64,000 nt of DNA from Burkholderia sp. BCC1644 (lineage in GTDB: Bacteria > Pseudomonadota > Gammaproteobacteria > Burkholderiales > Burkholderiaceae): the NCBI RefSeq assembly GCF_902833225.1, contig NZ_CADFEI010000024.1:28609-92608 (forward strand). Reading direction: 5' to 3'. Under the pieces are notes generated by a model, which searched no databases, had not been told where the DNA came from, and worked only from the letters and a program-made list of their open reading frames with translations. Position numbers and translations under genes: made by a program. Within the stretch, counting starts at the first letter, position 1. Each line of letters starts with the position of its first letter. Shown here piece after piece: positions 53,680 to 62,008 of this stretch.

Positions 53680-54165
53680 TTATTGCATTCTCGCGGCGCG
53701 TGCGCGCGTGACCGAATACTGCAGCGTCGACGGCTGCAGCATCGCGTCGAAACTCACCGGCTCCTCGGCCGGATGCACGACGAGCAGCGCCTGGATCGCG
53801 AAGTAGAGCGCGTTGGTGGCCTGCTCGTTCAGCTCGAACGTCACCTGCACCTGCTGCAGGCGCGGCTCGTGGCGCGCGATGGCCTGCTGGATCGACTTGC
53901 AGATGAACGCGCGGTCGTAGTGGCTCGCGAGGCTCAGCCCCGCGAAATCGTTCAGCCCGTAGGTCAGCACCGACTTCTGGCATTCGGGCAACGCCGCCAG
54001 CTCGCTCTCGGTGTGCGCGATACGTGTGTTGAGGATCGCCTCGACGTCGCGGGCGACCGTGTTCTTGAGCTCGTCCAGCGACAATTGCCGCATCGCTGCC
54101 GAGGCCGGCAGGTGCGGTTCGTCGTCGAACAGCTTGTCGAGAAAACTGGGTTCGAATCGTTTCAT
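53680..54165 (-). CDS. tssE: T6SS baseplate protein TssE (gp25-like)
   Basis: This 161-residue protein is the phage gp25-like lysozyme-fold subunit that staples baseplate wedges. It shows 'LSLDELKNTVARDVEAILNT' and 'VLTYGLNDFAGLSLASHYDR', with 'IQQAIARHEPRLQQVQVTFE' further on. Length and motif order are typical. The start at MKRFEPSFLDKL was chosen over a longer frame that runs through the hairpin region downstream of hcp. It is the first gene after that hairpin. Confidence 0.95.
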   Translation of the reverse strand: MKRFEPSFLDKLFDDEPHLPASAAMRQLSLDELKNTVARDVEAILNTRIAHTESELAALPECQKSVLTYGLNDFAGLSLASHYDRAFICKSIQQAIARHEPRLQQVQVTFELNEQATNALYFAIQALLVVHPAEEPVSFDAMLQPSTLQYSVTRARAARMQ

Positions 54166-54183
54166 CAGCCGGCATGCACAGCG

Positions 54184-54218
54184 AAAACGGCAACGGGACG
54201 CCGTGCGCCCCGTTGCCG
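54184..54218 (-). terminator. Terminator-like hairpin directly downstream of hcp
   Basis: On the minus strand CGGCAACGGG and CCCGTTGCCG form a perfect 10-bp stem around an 11-base loop, followed by TTTTC. It starts ten bases after the hcp stop. It probably causes partial termination, so that hcp is made in excess over tssE and the genes beyond. Confidence 0.8.
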
Positions 54219-54227
54219 CAACCGACC

Positions 54228-54731
54228 TTAGACCGCGTAGGTCTTGTCGTTCTTCGTCAGGCTCCAGGCGCCTTGCGTGTTGCCGCCCTGGTTGCCGCCG
54301 ATCTTCTGCTGGGTCTGCTTCCACTGCACGGCTGCGTACTTCAGCGAGAACGTCTCGATCGGCAGGCCTTCCTCGCGGACGCTCGGCGCGATGCTCGAGA
54401 TGATCACGTACTTCAGCTTGACTTCCAGATACTGCACGCGCTTGCCTTCACCGTCAGCGCGCGAGAAATGGATCGTCACTTCGTCGAACGTCGTACCGCC
54501 CGACGCGTGCTGGTACAGCAGCGGGCTCGCGGAGTCGATTTCCTTCGAGAACACCATGTCGCCGTGTTCGCAACGCGTTTGCGTCAGGCCGCCGGCCGAC
54601 GACGCCGTTGCCGAACGCGGCTGCAGGATCGAGTGATCCCACGACTTCAGTTCAAGCCAGCCCTGATGGTCCTTGTCAGCCGACTCGCCTTTGACTGCCG
54701 GGCTACCAAATTGCAAGTGAATGTGTAACAT
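54228..54731 (-). CDS. hcp: T6SS tube protein Hcp (TssD)
   Basis: This is the 167-residue tube protein that forms stacked hexameric rings expelled from the cell. It shows 'LHIHLQFGSPAVKGESADKD', 'GWLELKSWDHSILQPRSA' and 'VFSKEIDSASPLLYQHASGG'. The end is 'TETFSLKY'-like (LPIETFSLKYAAVQWKQTQQ) and is diagnostic for Hcp. The start was set at MLHIHLQ with a purine-rich AGAAGGGCC upstream. It lies between tssC and tssE and is followed at once by a terminator-like hairpin, which fits its need for high copy number. Confidence 0.96.
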   Translation of the reverse strand: MLHIHLQFGSPAVKGESADKDHQGWLELKSWDHSILQPRSATASSAGGLTQTRCEHGDMVFSKEIDSASPLLYQHASGGTTFDEVTIHFSRADGEGKRVQYLEVKLKYVIISSIAPSVREEGLPIETFSLKYAAVQWKQTQQKIGGNQGGNTQGAWSLTKNDKTYAV

Positions 54732-54802
54732 GGCCCTTCTACTCCCCAAAGAGGTGGTTTTAACGTCCTACCCAGGCGGCCCGCCCGGGCGATTTTGCTC
54801 GC

Positions 54803-56293
54803 TTATGAATTTGCCGATTTGGGCAGATCAGCGACAAGTCGCAGAGAAATCGAGAGTTCGTCGAGCTGAAAGTGCGGGCGCAGGAACGCGACCGAACGAT
54901 ACGAGCCCGGCTTCCCCGGAATCTCCGACACTTGTATGGAAGCCTCGCGCAGCGGGAATTGCGCCTTCTGCTCCTGCGACGCGTTGTCGTCGAGCAGGAC
55001 GTACTGCGAAATCCACCGGTTGAGGAATGTTTCCACGTTCTGCGCCGAAGCGAAGCTGCCGATCTTGTCGCGCATCATCGCCTTCAGGTAGTGCGCAACG
55101 CGCGATACCGAGAAGATGTACTGAAGCTGCGCGGACAGAACGGCGTTCGCGTTGGCGCTGTCGGTGCTGTATTTCTTCGCTTTCTGCACCGACTGCGCGG
55201 CGAAGAACGCGGCGTAATCGGAATTCTTGCAATGGACGAGCGGGATGAAGCCGAGGTCGCTCAGCTCCTTCTCGCGGCGATCGGTGATCGCGATCTCGGT
55301 CGGGCACTTCAGCGCGACTTCGCCGTCGTCGGTCTTGAACGTGTGGGTCGGCAGATCCTCGACGAGGCCGCCGCCTTCGACGCCGCGGATCGCCGCGCAC
55401 CAGCCGAAATCGTCGAACGCGGCCGTCAGGCGGGCTGCGAAGGCCCACGACGCGTTGCACCACAGGTACTTGTCGTGCTCGGTGCCGTCGACGTCCTCGA
55501 CGAAGTTGAAGCGTTCAGCGGTCTGGCCGTCCTTCGGATTGAACGGCAGGCGGCCGAGGAAGCGCGGCAGCGTCAGGCCGACGTAGCGCGAATCTTCCGA
55601 ATCGCGGAACGACTTCCACTTCGCATATTCGACCGTGTCGAACACCTTCGCGAGATCGCGCGGCTTGCCGAGGTCCGAGAACGACTCGAGGCCCAGCAGT
55701 TCCGGCGACGCCGACGCGATGAACGGCGCATGGGCGGCCGCCGCGACGCGCGACATCTGCTCGATGAAGTACAGGTCTTCCGGCTGGCGCGAGATTTCGT
55801 AATCGCCGACCAGCGCGCCGAACGGCGAGCCGCCGAACGTGCCGAATTCTTCTTCGTAGACCTTCTTGAACAGCGCGCTCTGGTCGAACTCGCTCGCGCC
55901 CTTGAAGTCGCGCACGAGGTCGCGCTTCGGTGCGTGCAGCGCCTTGATCTTGATCGTCTGGCCCGTGTTGCTTTCCTTGACCAGGTAGTCCATCCCGCGC
56001 CACGTGCTCTCGAGGCGCTGGAATTCCGGCGCGTGCATCACGGCGGAAAGCTGCGTGGAGATCAGGCGGTCGAGCTCCGCGACGCGCGCGTCGATCGTGG
56101 CCGACAGGTTGTCCGACACGATCACCGTGCCGTCGAGCACCTGGTGCACGAGTTCGCCGATCAGGTCCTTCGCGCGTGCGTGCTCGGAATCGGATTTCGC
56201 GACCTTGCTCTTCTCGACGATGTCGTCGAGCAGCGAAGTCCCGGCGGCGTATTCCGCGCCGCTCGCTTGGGCCGCAGCCGTTTGCTGGTTCAT
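54803..56293 (-). CDS. tssC: T6SS sheath large subunit TssC
   Basis: This 496-residue protein is the main part of the contractile sheath. Hallmarks are 'FQRLESTWRGMDYLVKESNT', 'SPFGALVGDYEISRQPEDLY', 'LPRFLGRLPFNPKDG', 'AIRGVEGGGLVEDLPTHTFK' and 'FIPLVHCKNSDYAAFFAAQS'. 'VAHYLKAMMRDKIGSFA' follows near the C-terminus. It interlocks with TssB to make the sheath around the Hcp tube; ClpV recognises its N-terminal helix. It lies 15 bases downstream of tssB, as usual. Confidence 0.97.
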   Translation of the reverse strand: MNQQTAAAQASGAEYAAGTSLLDDIVEKSKVAKSDSEHARAKDLIGELVHQVLDGTVIVSDNLSATIDARVAELDRLISTQLSAVMHAPEFQRLESTWRGMDYLVKESNTGQTIKIKALHAPKRDLVRDFKGASEFDQSALFKKVYEEEFGTFGGSPFGALVGDYEISRQPEDLYFIEQMSRVAAAAHAPFIASASPELLGLESFSDLGKPRDLAKVFDTVEYAKWKSFRDSEDSRYVGLTLPRFLGRLPFNPKDGQTAERFNFVEDVDGTEHDKYLWCNASWAFAARLTAAFDDFGWCAAIRGVEGGGLVEDLPTHTFKTDDGEVALKCPTEIAITDRREKELSDLGFIPLVHCKNSDYAAFFAAQSVQKAKKYSTDSANANAVLSAQLQYIFSVSRVAHYLKAMMRDKIGSFASAQNVETFLNRWISQYVLLDDNASQEQKAQFPLREASIQVSEIPGKPGSYRSVAFLRPHFQLDELSISLRLVADLPKSANS

Positions 56294-56308
56294 CTCAACA
56301 CTCCGTCG

Positions 56309-56824
56309 TCATTCGCCGTCTTTGTCGCCGCCGGTGCCCTTCGCGAGCTCCTGCAGCTGCTGCGTGTTCTTCAGCACCTCGGACAGCAGATCCTCGAGCT
56401 TGTCGTTGCCGGCAAGCTTGTTGCGCAGGTCGGCGAGCTTCGAGCGCGCCTCGAGCAGGCGGCGCAGCGGCTCGACCTGTTCGACGACTTCGTCCGGGCT
56501 GAAATCCGACAGCGAGCGGAACTTCAGGTCGACCGCGAACTTGCCGCCGCCCTCGCTCAGGCGGTTTTCCACCTGGAACGCGGCGCGCGGCTCGATCGCC
56601 TTCATCACGTCGTCGAAATTGTCGCGGTCGATGTTGACGAACTTGCGGTCGCGCAGCTTCGGCTGTTCGATTTCGGACTGGCCCGCCAGATCGCCGACGA
56701 CCCCGACGACGAACGGCAGTTCCTTCACCTCGATCGCATCGCCCTTCTCGACCTCGTAGGTCAGCTGGACGCGCGGCGGCCGTATTTTCTGCAAGCTTTT
56801 CTGAATGCTTTCTTTCTTGGCCAT
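56309..56824 (-). CDS. tssB: T6SS sheath small subunit TssB
   Basis: This 171-residue protein has the TssB pattern 'IQKSLQKIRPPRVQLTYEVE', 'ELPFVVGVVGDLAG' and 'RKFVNIDRDNFDDVMKAIEP'. The C-terminal 'RRLLEARSKLADLRNKLAGN' forms the outer helix. It pairs with TssC in the sheath. The gene stands just upstream of tssC in the standard order. A 48-base gap follows the tagM-like lipoprotein gene. Confidence 0.97.
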   Translation of the reverse strand: MAKKESIQKSLQKIRPPRVQLTYEVEKGDAIEVKELPFVVGVVGDLAGQSEIEQPKLRDRKFVNIDRDNFDDVMKAIEPRAAFQVENRLSEGGGKFAVDLKFRSLSDFSPDEVVEQVEPLRRLLEARSKLADLRNKLAGNDKLEDLLSEVLKNTQQLQELAKGTGGDKDGE

Positions 56825-56872
56825 CTCGACGGCTCCCAGGTTAGTTGTGGTTATCGCGTCAGTTGCGCTCAG

Positions 56873-57502
56873 TTAGTTGCGCAGTGCGCCGAACGGATCG
56901 GCACTGCCCTTTTGCGGCGTGGCGGGCGGCGTCGGCGTGGTGGCCGCTGCCGCTTCGGCGGCCGGTGCGGCGACACCCTTCGGACGATGGACGACGCGGC
57001 GCGGCGGGCGCGTCTTCACGGCCTTCGTTTCCGGCGGGAACAGCGCCGATTCGCCCAGCGTGTCGCGCAGTTGCTTCGCCAGCGCCTGCGCATCGGACTT
57101 CGCGTCGCCCGCGAGCGACGAATCCTGGCGCAGTTCGCCGAGCGACTGCGTCGCGATCCGCAGGCCGGCGACGGCCAGCACGCTCTTCGCCTGACGGTCG
57201 GTCGCGTCGCGCTGCAGCGCTTCCTGGGCGGCGACGATCGCCTGGCCATAATGGTTCTGCGCGAACTGGATCTGCGCGATGCGCGACCACGGCTCCTCGC
57301 GCGTCGGATCCGACTTCGCGAGCTGCTGGTACAGGCCGAGCGCCTTGTCCTGGTCCCCTGCCTTCGCAACGGCGTCTGCATCGGCCAGCGACTTGTTGAA
57401 CACTTCGGCAGTCGGCGGCGCGGGAGGCTGGCTCGCGCAACCGGCGATCACGCCGCAAGCCACTACTACCCCAGACAGTTTTGCGAAGAGACGGTCTTTC
57501 AT
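56873..57502 (-). CDS. tagM: T6SS-associated TPR lipoprotein (TagM-like)
   Basis: This 209-residue protein has a lipoprotein signal 'LSGVVVACGVIAGCASQ' with lipobox IAGC (cysteine about residue 22). A TPR-like helical region (about 40-125, 'GDQDKALGLYQQLAKSDPTR' and 'YGQAIVAAQEALQRDATDRQ') is followed by a Pro/Ala-rich C-terminal tail. Lipoproteins of this type at the head of Burkholderia secretion clusters have been named TagM. The role is unclear, but it probably supports the envelope complex. It is the first gene of the tagM-tssB-tssC-hcp run. ATG was preferred over a GTG four codons earlier. Confidence 0.82.
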   Translation of the reverse strand: MKDRLFAKLSGVVVACGVIAGCASQPPAPPTAEVFNKSLADADAVAKAGDQDKALGLYQQLAKSDPTREEPWSRIAQIQFAQNHYGQAIVAAQEALQRDATDRQAKSVLAVAGLRIATQSLGELRQDSSLAGDAKSDAQALAKQLRDTLGESALFPPETKAVKTRPPRRVVHRPKGVAAPAAEAAAATTPTPPATPQKGSADPFGALRN

Positions 57503-57576
57503 CGTTATATCCACCGGCGCGTGAGTTTTAAATCGTTGAGAATCTGGTTCTTTTGCTTTGCAAGAAGCGCGCGGGT

Positions 57577-57605
57577 ATAGTACCGATCAATTTTTCATAA
57601 TTCAA
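57577..57605 (-). promoter_or_regulatory. Candidate promoter for the tagM-tssB-tssC-hcp operon
   Basis: Reading the minus strand, TTGAAT (57605-57600), a 17-base spacer and TACTAT (57582-57577) form a plausible sigma-70 promoter. It lies about 75 bases upstream of the tagM start in an AT-rich patch. Confidence 0.5.
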
Positions 57606-57663
57606 TCGTCGTGTGAAGAGTAATTCCTTTTAAAACCGGGCGCTACCCCCTCGAATGGCCTAT

Positions 57664-57687
57664 CGCTGCGGGCTCGCAGCGGTTTTT
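57664..57687 (+). terminator. Terminator-like hairpin upstream of tssJ
   Basis: CGCTGCG and CGCAGCG form a perfect stem around GGCT, followed by GTTTTT, within the divergent tagM-tssJ spacer. On the plus strand it would end any transcript starting further left, or act as a leader attenuator for tssJKL. Confidence 0.65.
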
Positions 57688-57875
57688 CTTTCGGCCGGAA
57701 TGCGCAAGTTTTACTGGTTGCACGACGCGCCGCCCGGATGGCGGAAAAAATTTCCGGACGCCTGCCGAGACGCAGGCGCGCTTAATAGTTGAACAGTGCA
57801 ATGCCGGGGATTCGCAGCGAACGCGGAAATACCCGGCAGTTTTGACAGGGATAAAGGCGGCACGCCGGAAAAACG

Positions 57876-58487
57876 ATGAGATCGTCCATGATTCGCTACG
57901 CGCTGCCGCTGGTTGCGTGCGCCCTTCTGGCCGGATGCGCGGCCGCTCCGCTGCTCGGCTCGGCCGCGAGCGCCGTGATGTCCGCGGCCGGCATCGGCAA
58001 ACCCGAGTTGCCGGACGCGCAGAAGCCGCCGCGCAATATCGGGCTCACGCTGGCCGCCGCGCCGAACCTGAATGCCGCGACCGACAACAAGCCGCTCGCG
58101 CTCGTCGTCCGGCTTTACGCGCTGAAGGACCCGACGTCGTTCCAGCAGGCGCCGTTCGACGCCTTTACCGATCCGACCAAGGAAAAGGCCGCACTCGGCG
58201 CCGACCTGTTGAACGTACGTGAAATCACGCTGATTCCGGGCCAGCGCTATACGGCGACCGAGAAGGTTTCGCGCGAGGCGCAGGCGTTCGGTATCGTCGC
58301 GCTGTTCCGCGATCCCGCACTCCAGCGATGGAAACTGACGTTCGATCCGGTGAAGTCGGAGAAATCCGGCATAATCATCGGCCTGCATAATTGCGCGATG
58401 ACGGTCACCGATGGCACTGTCATTGCACCGCAGCAGGGTGCGCCTTCACAACCGCTGAATATGCTTTCCTCGGTGTCCTGCGGTTAA
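57876..58487 (+). CDS. tssJ: T6SS outer-membrane lipoprotein TssJ
   Basis: This 203-residue lipoprotein has signal 'ALPLVACALLAGCAAAP' with lipobox LAGC. The TssJ transthyretin-like fold shows in 'IGLTLAAAPNLNAATDNKPL', 'LALVVRLYALKDPTSFQQAP' and 'EITLIPGQRYTATEKVSREA'. It anchors the TssLM complex to the outer membrane through the TssM C-terminal domain. Two ATG codons four apart (57876, 57888) are both possible starts. tssK begins about 100 bases after the stop. Confidence 0.92.
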   Translation: MRSSMIRYALPLVACALLAGCAAAPLLGSAASAVMSAAGIGKPELPDAQKPPRNIGLTLAAAPNLNAATDNKPLALVVRLYALKDPTSFQQAPFDAFTDPTKEKAALGADLLNVREITLIPGQRYTATEKVSREAQAFGIVALFRDPALQRWKLTFDPVKSEKSGIIIGLHNCAMTVTDGTVIAPQQGAPSQPLNMLSSVSCG

Positions 58488-58589
58488 AGATGTCGCACGA
58501 ATGTCAATTAACAAGAGTTAACAATTGGCGATTTAATTCGGGCACGAACAAATCGATTACATCGCAACGCCACATTAACCGGATTTGAC

Positions 58590-59936
58590 ATGAGTTATTC
58601 GGCCAAGGTGCTGTGGGGGGAAGGGCTGTTCCTCCGGCCTCAACACTTTCAGCGGCAGGACGCGTACCACGAGGCGCGCCTGTTCGAGTCCATCCAGGCG
58701 ATCCAGCCTTACAACTGGGGCGTGCGCTCGGTGCGCATCGACCGCGACGCGCTCGGCAGCAACGTGCTGCGCGTGGCGGAACTCGCGCTCGTGTTCCCGG
58801 ACGGCGCGCTGTATGCCGCGCCGCAGGCCGACGACCTGCCGCCGCCGATCGCGCTGGACACGCTGCCCGACGGCATCAACGAATTCGTGTTCTATCTCGC
58901 GCTGCACCCGCTGCGCGAGAACGGCACCAATTACAGCGACGATCCGGCCGCCGGTTTCATGACGCGTTTCGTCAGCGACCAGACGAGCGTCGCCGACAAC
59001 TTCACCGACGCCGCCGAAGCCGACATCACGTTCCTGAAGACGCAGGTCAAGCTGATCGCGCACAGCGAACCGCGCGACCAGCTGCTGTCGGTGCCGCTCG
59101 TCCGCGTGCGCCGCACCGCGACGTCGGGCTTCGAGATCGACGACAGCTTCGTGCCGCCGTGCCTCGCGATCGAGGCGTCGCCGATCCTGCACCAGCGGCT
59201 GCGCCAGCTCGTCGACGCGCTGCAGGCGAAGGTGAACGCGCTGTACGGTTTCCATCGCGAGCCGTCGAAGAACATCATCGAGTTCCGCTCGGGCGACATC
59301 GCGTCGTTCTGGCTGCTGCATACCGCGAACGCCGCGTTCGCGACGCTCGCGCACCTGCACCAGCACGCAGCGCTGCATCCGGAGCGGCTGTTCCAGGAAT
59401 TGCTGCGCCTTGCGGGCCAGTTGATGACGTTCTCGAAGGGCTATACGCTCGCCGACCTGCCCGTGTACCGCCACGACGATCCGGGACCGAGTTTTGCGCG
59501 TCTCGACCTGATGCTGCGCGAGCTGCTCGACACCGTGATCTCGACGCGCTACTTCGCGATCACGCTCGACGAGGTGCGGCCGTCGTTCCACCTCGGCCGC
59601 CTCGATTCCGGCAAGATCGACGACAAGACCGAGTTCTACCTGGCCGTGTCCGCTGACATGCCGAGCGTCGAGCTCGTCGATGCCGTGCCGGCCCGCTTCA
59701 AGGTCGGCGCGCCCGACGACGTCGACAAGCTCGTGCTGTCGGCGATGCCCGGCGTGCGGCTGTCGTACACGCCGCAGGTGCCGCCCGCGATTCCGGTGCG
59801 GCCCGGCGCGTGCTACTTCGCGCTCGATTCGCGCAGCCCGCTGTACGAGCGCATGCTGCAGGCCCAGTCCGCGATGATCTACGCGCCGACTGGCATCAAT
59901 GACCTGAAATTCGAACTGATCGCGGTCACATCATGA
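58590..59936 (+). CDS. tssK: T6SS baseplate protein TssK
   Basis: This 448-residue protein has the family N-terminus 'VLWGEGLFLRPQHFQRQDAY' and 'ARLFESIQAIQPYNWGVRSV', 'VVIDxD'-like stretches replaced by 'ELALVFPDGALYAAPQADDL', and the C-terminal helical 'LFQELLRLAGQLMTFSKGYT'. TssK trimers connect the baseplate to the membrane complex and TssL. It lies about 100 bases after tssJ and overlaps tssL by four bases (ATGA), so TssK and TssL are coupled. Confidence 0.96.
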   Translation: MSYSAKVLWGEGLFLRPQHFQRQDAYHEARLFESIQAIQPYNWGVRSVRIDRDALGSNVLRVAELALVFPDGALYAAPQADDLPPPIALDTLPDGINEFVFYLALHPLRENGTNYSDDPAAGFMTRFVSDQTSVADNFTDAAEADITFLKTQVKLIAHSEPRDQLLSVPLVRVRRTATSGFEIDDSFVPPCLAIEASPILHQRLRQLVDALQAKVNALYGFHREPSKNIIEFRSGDIASFWLLHTANAAFATLAHLHQHAALHPERLFQELLRLAGQLMTFSKGYTLADLPVYRHDDPGPSFARLDLMLRELLDTVISTRYFAITLDEVRPSFHLGRLDSGKIDDKTEFYLAVSADMPSVELVDAVPARFKVGAPDDVDKLVLSAMPGVRLSYTPQVPPAIPVRPGACYFALDSRSPLYERMLQAQSAMIYAPTGINDLKFELIAVTS

Positions 59937-60715
59937 GCTACGCGCCTTCCCTGTTCGGCGACAACGCGCCGGCACCCATGCATACCCCGGCGTCGACGGA
60001 CTCCGCGTTCCAGGCGCGTTCGTTGCTCGATTTGCTGTACGACGGCTTCTTCATGCTGTTCCTGCTCAAGAACGGGCGGGAACCGGACAGCGCCGGCGAG
60101 TTCAGCACGCGGATCCAGGAGTTCCTGTCGGATTTCGAGCGCGGCGCGAAGAAGCTGAATATCGCCGCCGAAGATGTGTACGGCGCGAAATTCGCGTTCT
60201 GCGCGGCGATCGACGAAATGGTGCTGTCGTCGCAGTTCAAGATCCGTGCGGACTGGGAACGCCGGCCGCTGCAGCTCGTGCTGTTCGGCGAGCAGCTCGC
60301 GGGCGAGAAGTTCTATCAGTATCTCGAGGAGTGCCGCGCGCAGGGTGCGGCGCGGCTGCAGTCGCTCGAGGTGTTTCATATGTGCCTGCTGCTCGGGTTT
60401 CAGGGCAAGTATCTGCTCGAGGGGCCGGAGAAGCTGGCTTATCTGACCGCGCGGCTGGGTGACGAGATCGCGCACATGAAGGGCAAGCGCGCGCCGTTCG
60501 CGCCGAATTGGCCGCTGCCGGACCAGATTGCACATCGGTTGAAGCGTGAGGTGCCGGTCTGGGCAATTGGAGCCGTGTTCGCGCTGGTTGCGCTGCTCGG
60601 GTTTCTCGGGCTCAACACGTATCTGAAGGACAAGACGCTGCAGGCGCTCGCGCCTTATTCGCAAGTCATCAAGGTCGGGCCGGAGTCGGCTAATTTGACG
60701 ATTTCGTTGCCTTGA
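59933..60715 (+). CDS. tssL: T6SS membrane-complex protein TssL (DotU)
   Basis: This 260-residue inner-membrane protein has a cytoplasmic DotU domain: 'RSLLDLLYDGFFMLFLLKNG', 'EDVYGAKFAFCAAIDEMVLS', 'RPLQLVLFGEQLAGEKFYQY' and 'LEVFHMCLLLGFQGKYLLEG'. A single C-terminal transmembrane helix follows at about 212-232 ('VWAIGAVFALVALLGFLGLN'). It lacks the peptidoglycan-binding extension of some TssL forms; wall contact may be supplied by the OmpA-like protein instead. It ends the tssJ-tssK-tssL arm before a terminator. Confidence 0.95.
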   Translation: MSYAPSLFGDNAPAPMHTPASTDSAFQARSLLDLLYDGFFMLFLLKNGREPDSAGEFSTRIQEFLSDFERGAKKLNIAAEDVYGAKFAFCAAIDEMVLSSQFKIRADWERRPLQLVLFGEQLAGEKFYQYLEECRAQGAARLQSLEVFHMCLLLGFQGKYLLEGPEKLAYLTARLGDEIAHMKGKRAPFAPNWPLPDQIAHRLKREVPVWAIGAVFALVALLGFLGLNTYLKDKTLQALAPYSQVIKVGPESANLTISLP

Positions 60716-60749
60716 GGAAGAGGCCTCGCGAAGGCAAGGATTGGTGAAG

Positions 60750-60776
60750 AAAGGACCGCGCGGCGGTCCTTTTTTG
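60750..60776 (+). terminator. Intrinsic terminator after tssL
   Basis: AGGACCGC/GCGGTCCT with a GCG loop is followed by TTTTTT. It closes the right end of the secretion cluster. Confidence 0.92.
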
Positions 60777-60801
60777 TTTCACGGACGCGCGTTGTGCGTC
60801 C

Positions 60802-61125
60802 TCAGAAAAGAATGAATTCGCCGTTGTCGACGTAGTACACGAATGCATCGAGCAACTGCGCGAGCATCGGTTCGTCGATCTGGTCGTGTGCGTTGATCAC
60901 GATGTCTTCGATCGTCGCGCTGTTCAGCGTCACGCGCCAGCCAGGGTGGGTTGCGATGACTGGGGCAGAGGTTTCATCGGCACCTGCATCCTGCGTGTCT
61001 TCGGAGAACTCGCCCTCGGTATCGAGCGTCCACGGCACCGGCGGCAGGCAAAGCCATCCGGAGAAATCGCCAGGGTGTTCGAGAATGTGTTTCAGCGACG
61101 CTTCGGTCGTGGTGGAGATCGACAT
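60802..61125 (-). CDS. Small acidic protein of unknown function (possible orphan immunity)
   Basis: This 107-residue protein (MSISTTTEASLKHILEHPGD) is acidic and soluble, with no signal peptide. It ends with the motif 'LLDAFVYYVDNGEFILF', and the middle is Asp/Glu-rich ('EGEFSEDTQDAGADE'). The pattern resembles small cytosolic proteins found near polymorphic toxins, but no family is named with confidence. The start is uncertain: MSISTTTE (chosen) or an in-frame ATG 17 codons earlier; neither has a strong ribosome-binding site. It lies downstream of the Rhs relic in the same direction, so it may be a leftover immunity gene. Confidence 0.5.
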   Translation of the reverse strand: MSISTTTEASLKHILEHPGDFSGWLCLPPVPWTLDTEGEFSEDTQDAGADETSAPVIATHPGWRVTLNSATIEDIVINAHDQIDEPMLAQLLDAFVYYVDNGEFILF

Positions 61126-61411
61126 GGGTATTGCGGTGGTGACTGGACTGGAGTCGACGTGTGGGAACGGTGACATGGCATTTGCACGAGAGCGCATGAG
61201 CCGTAGCGTTCGCGTCAGAGAGCCGTGATTATGCCGATTTTCAGTGTGCGTGGTTAGCGCAACGGTTGATGTCAATCAGCCCCCTCCCGAGAAGCATCCG
61301 ATGCAGCGGGTCTGCCTTTCGGCAGATCTCGCCACAATCTGCGATCAGGATCGGATGCTCCTGACATGCGACATCGAGAGATGATGTCGTGATCGTCACC
61401 GATACCGACAA
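61126..61411. other. Gene-free stretch between two small minus-strand genes
   Basis: No coding frame, repeat or terminator was recognised in these 286 bases. Confidence 0.4.
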
Positions 61412-62008
61412 TCAGGGTTGGTAGCGAATCGTTTCATAGATCTTGGCCATGCCCTGCTTCGCGGCACTCTCGTTCGCTGCCAATCCCGACGAGAATACGA
61501 CGCAAGTCCAACCTTTGCCGCAGACCTTGCTTGTGACGAGATCGAGGCGATGCGCGTAAAGTTCGTCGTCGTTGAAGATCTTGTGCGTGTAGCTGGAAGC
61601 CAGCGCGGGATATTTACCATTCAGCATGAACGGCGCAAAGTCGGGTTTGGTGTATTGGGCTGGCTGATCGTCTACCTGACTTTCATAAAGATACTGCGCG
61701 GTGCCGTCGAAAGAAGGTGCTGCTTTGGTTCGCAGCACTTGCACCACGACGTCCAGATTCAGCACTTGGAATGCGGATTTGTCGGCTTCGATACTGACAC
61801 CCCGGCCGTCGATATCCCGAAGCGGGTCGTTTGCCGTGATCTTCCAGTCCGCCGGGAGTTGGAAGCTCAGACCGTTGGCTTTGAAGAGCTTCGGGTGGGC
61901 AAGATCCGGAGCTGCGGCAGCTCTTGGGCGAAAGTCGTCTGCATGCGATGCAGTCGCAAGGGTGAGAAGAAGCAAAGGCACGAGTGCGATTTGCGTAAAA
62001 GACACCAT
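61412..62008 (-). CDS. Secreted protein of unknown function, PsbP/DcrB-like pattern
   Basis: This 198-residue protein has a signal peptide 'MVSFTQIALVPLLLLTLATA' ending at SHA-DDF. The mature part shows 'KANGLSFQLPADWKITANDP', then 'GVSIEADKSAFQVLNLDVVV' and a C-terminal 'GMAKIYETIRYQP'. Strands followed by a final helix recall PsbP/DcrB-type domains. Two cysteines in 'SKVCGKGWTCVVF' could form a disulfide. No function is assigned. The frame continues upstream of the chosen ATG without a signal peptide. Its place between an Rhs relic and an orphan small gene suggests an accessory, possibly periplasmic immunity, role. Confidence 0.65.
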   Translation of the reverse strand: MVSFTQIALVPLLLLTLATASHADDFRPRAAAAPDLAHPKLFKANGLSFQLPADWKITANDPLRDIDGRGVSIEADKSAFQVLNLDVVVQVLRTKAAPSFDGTAQYLYESQVDDQPAQYTKPDFAPFMLNGKYPALASSYTHKIFNDDELYAHRLDLVTSKVCGKGWTCVVFSSGLAANESAAKQGMAKIYETIRYQP

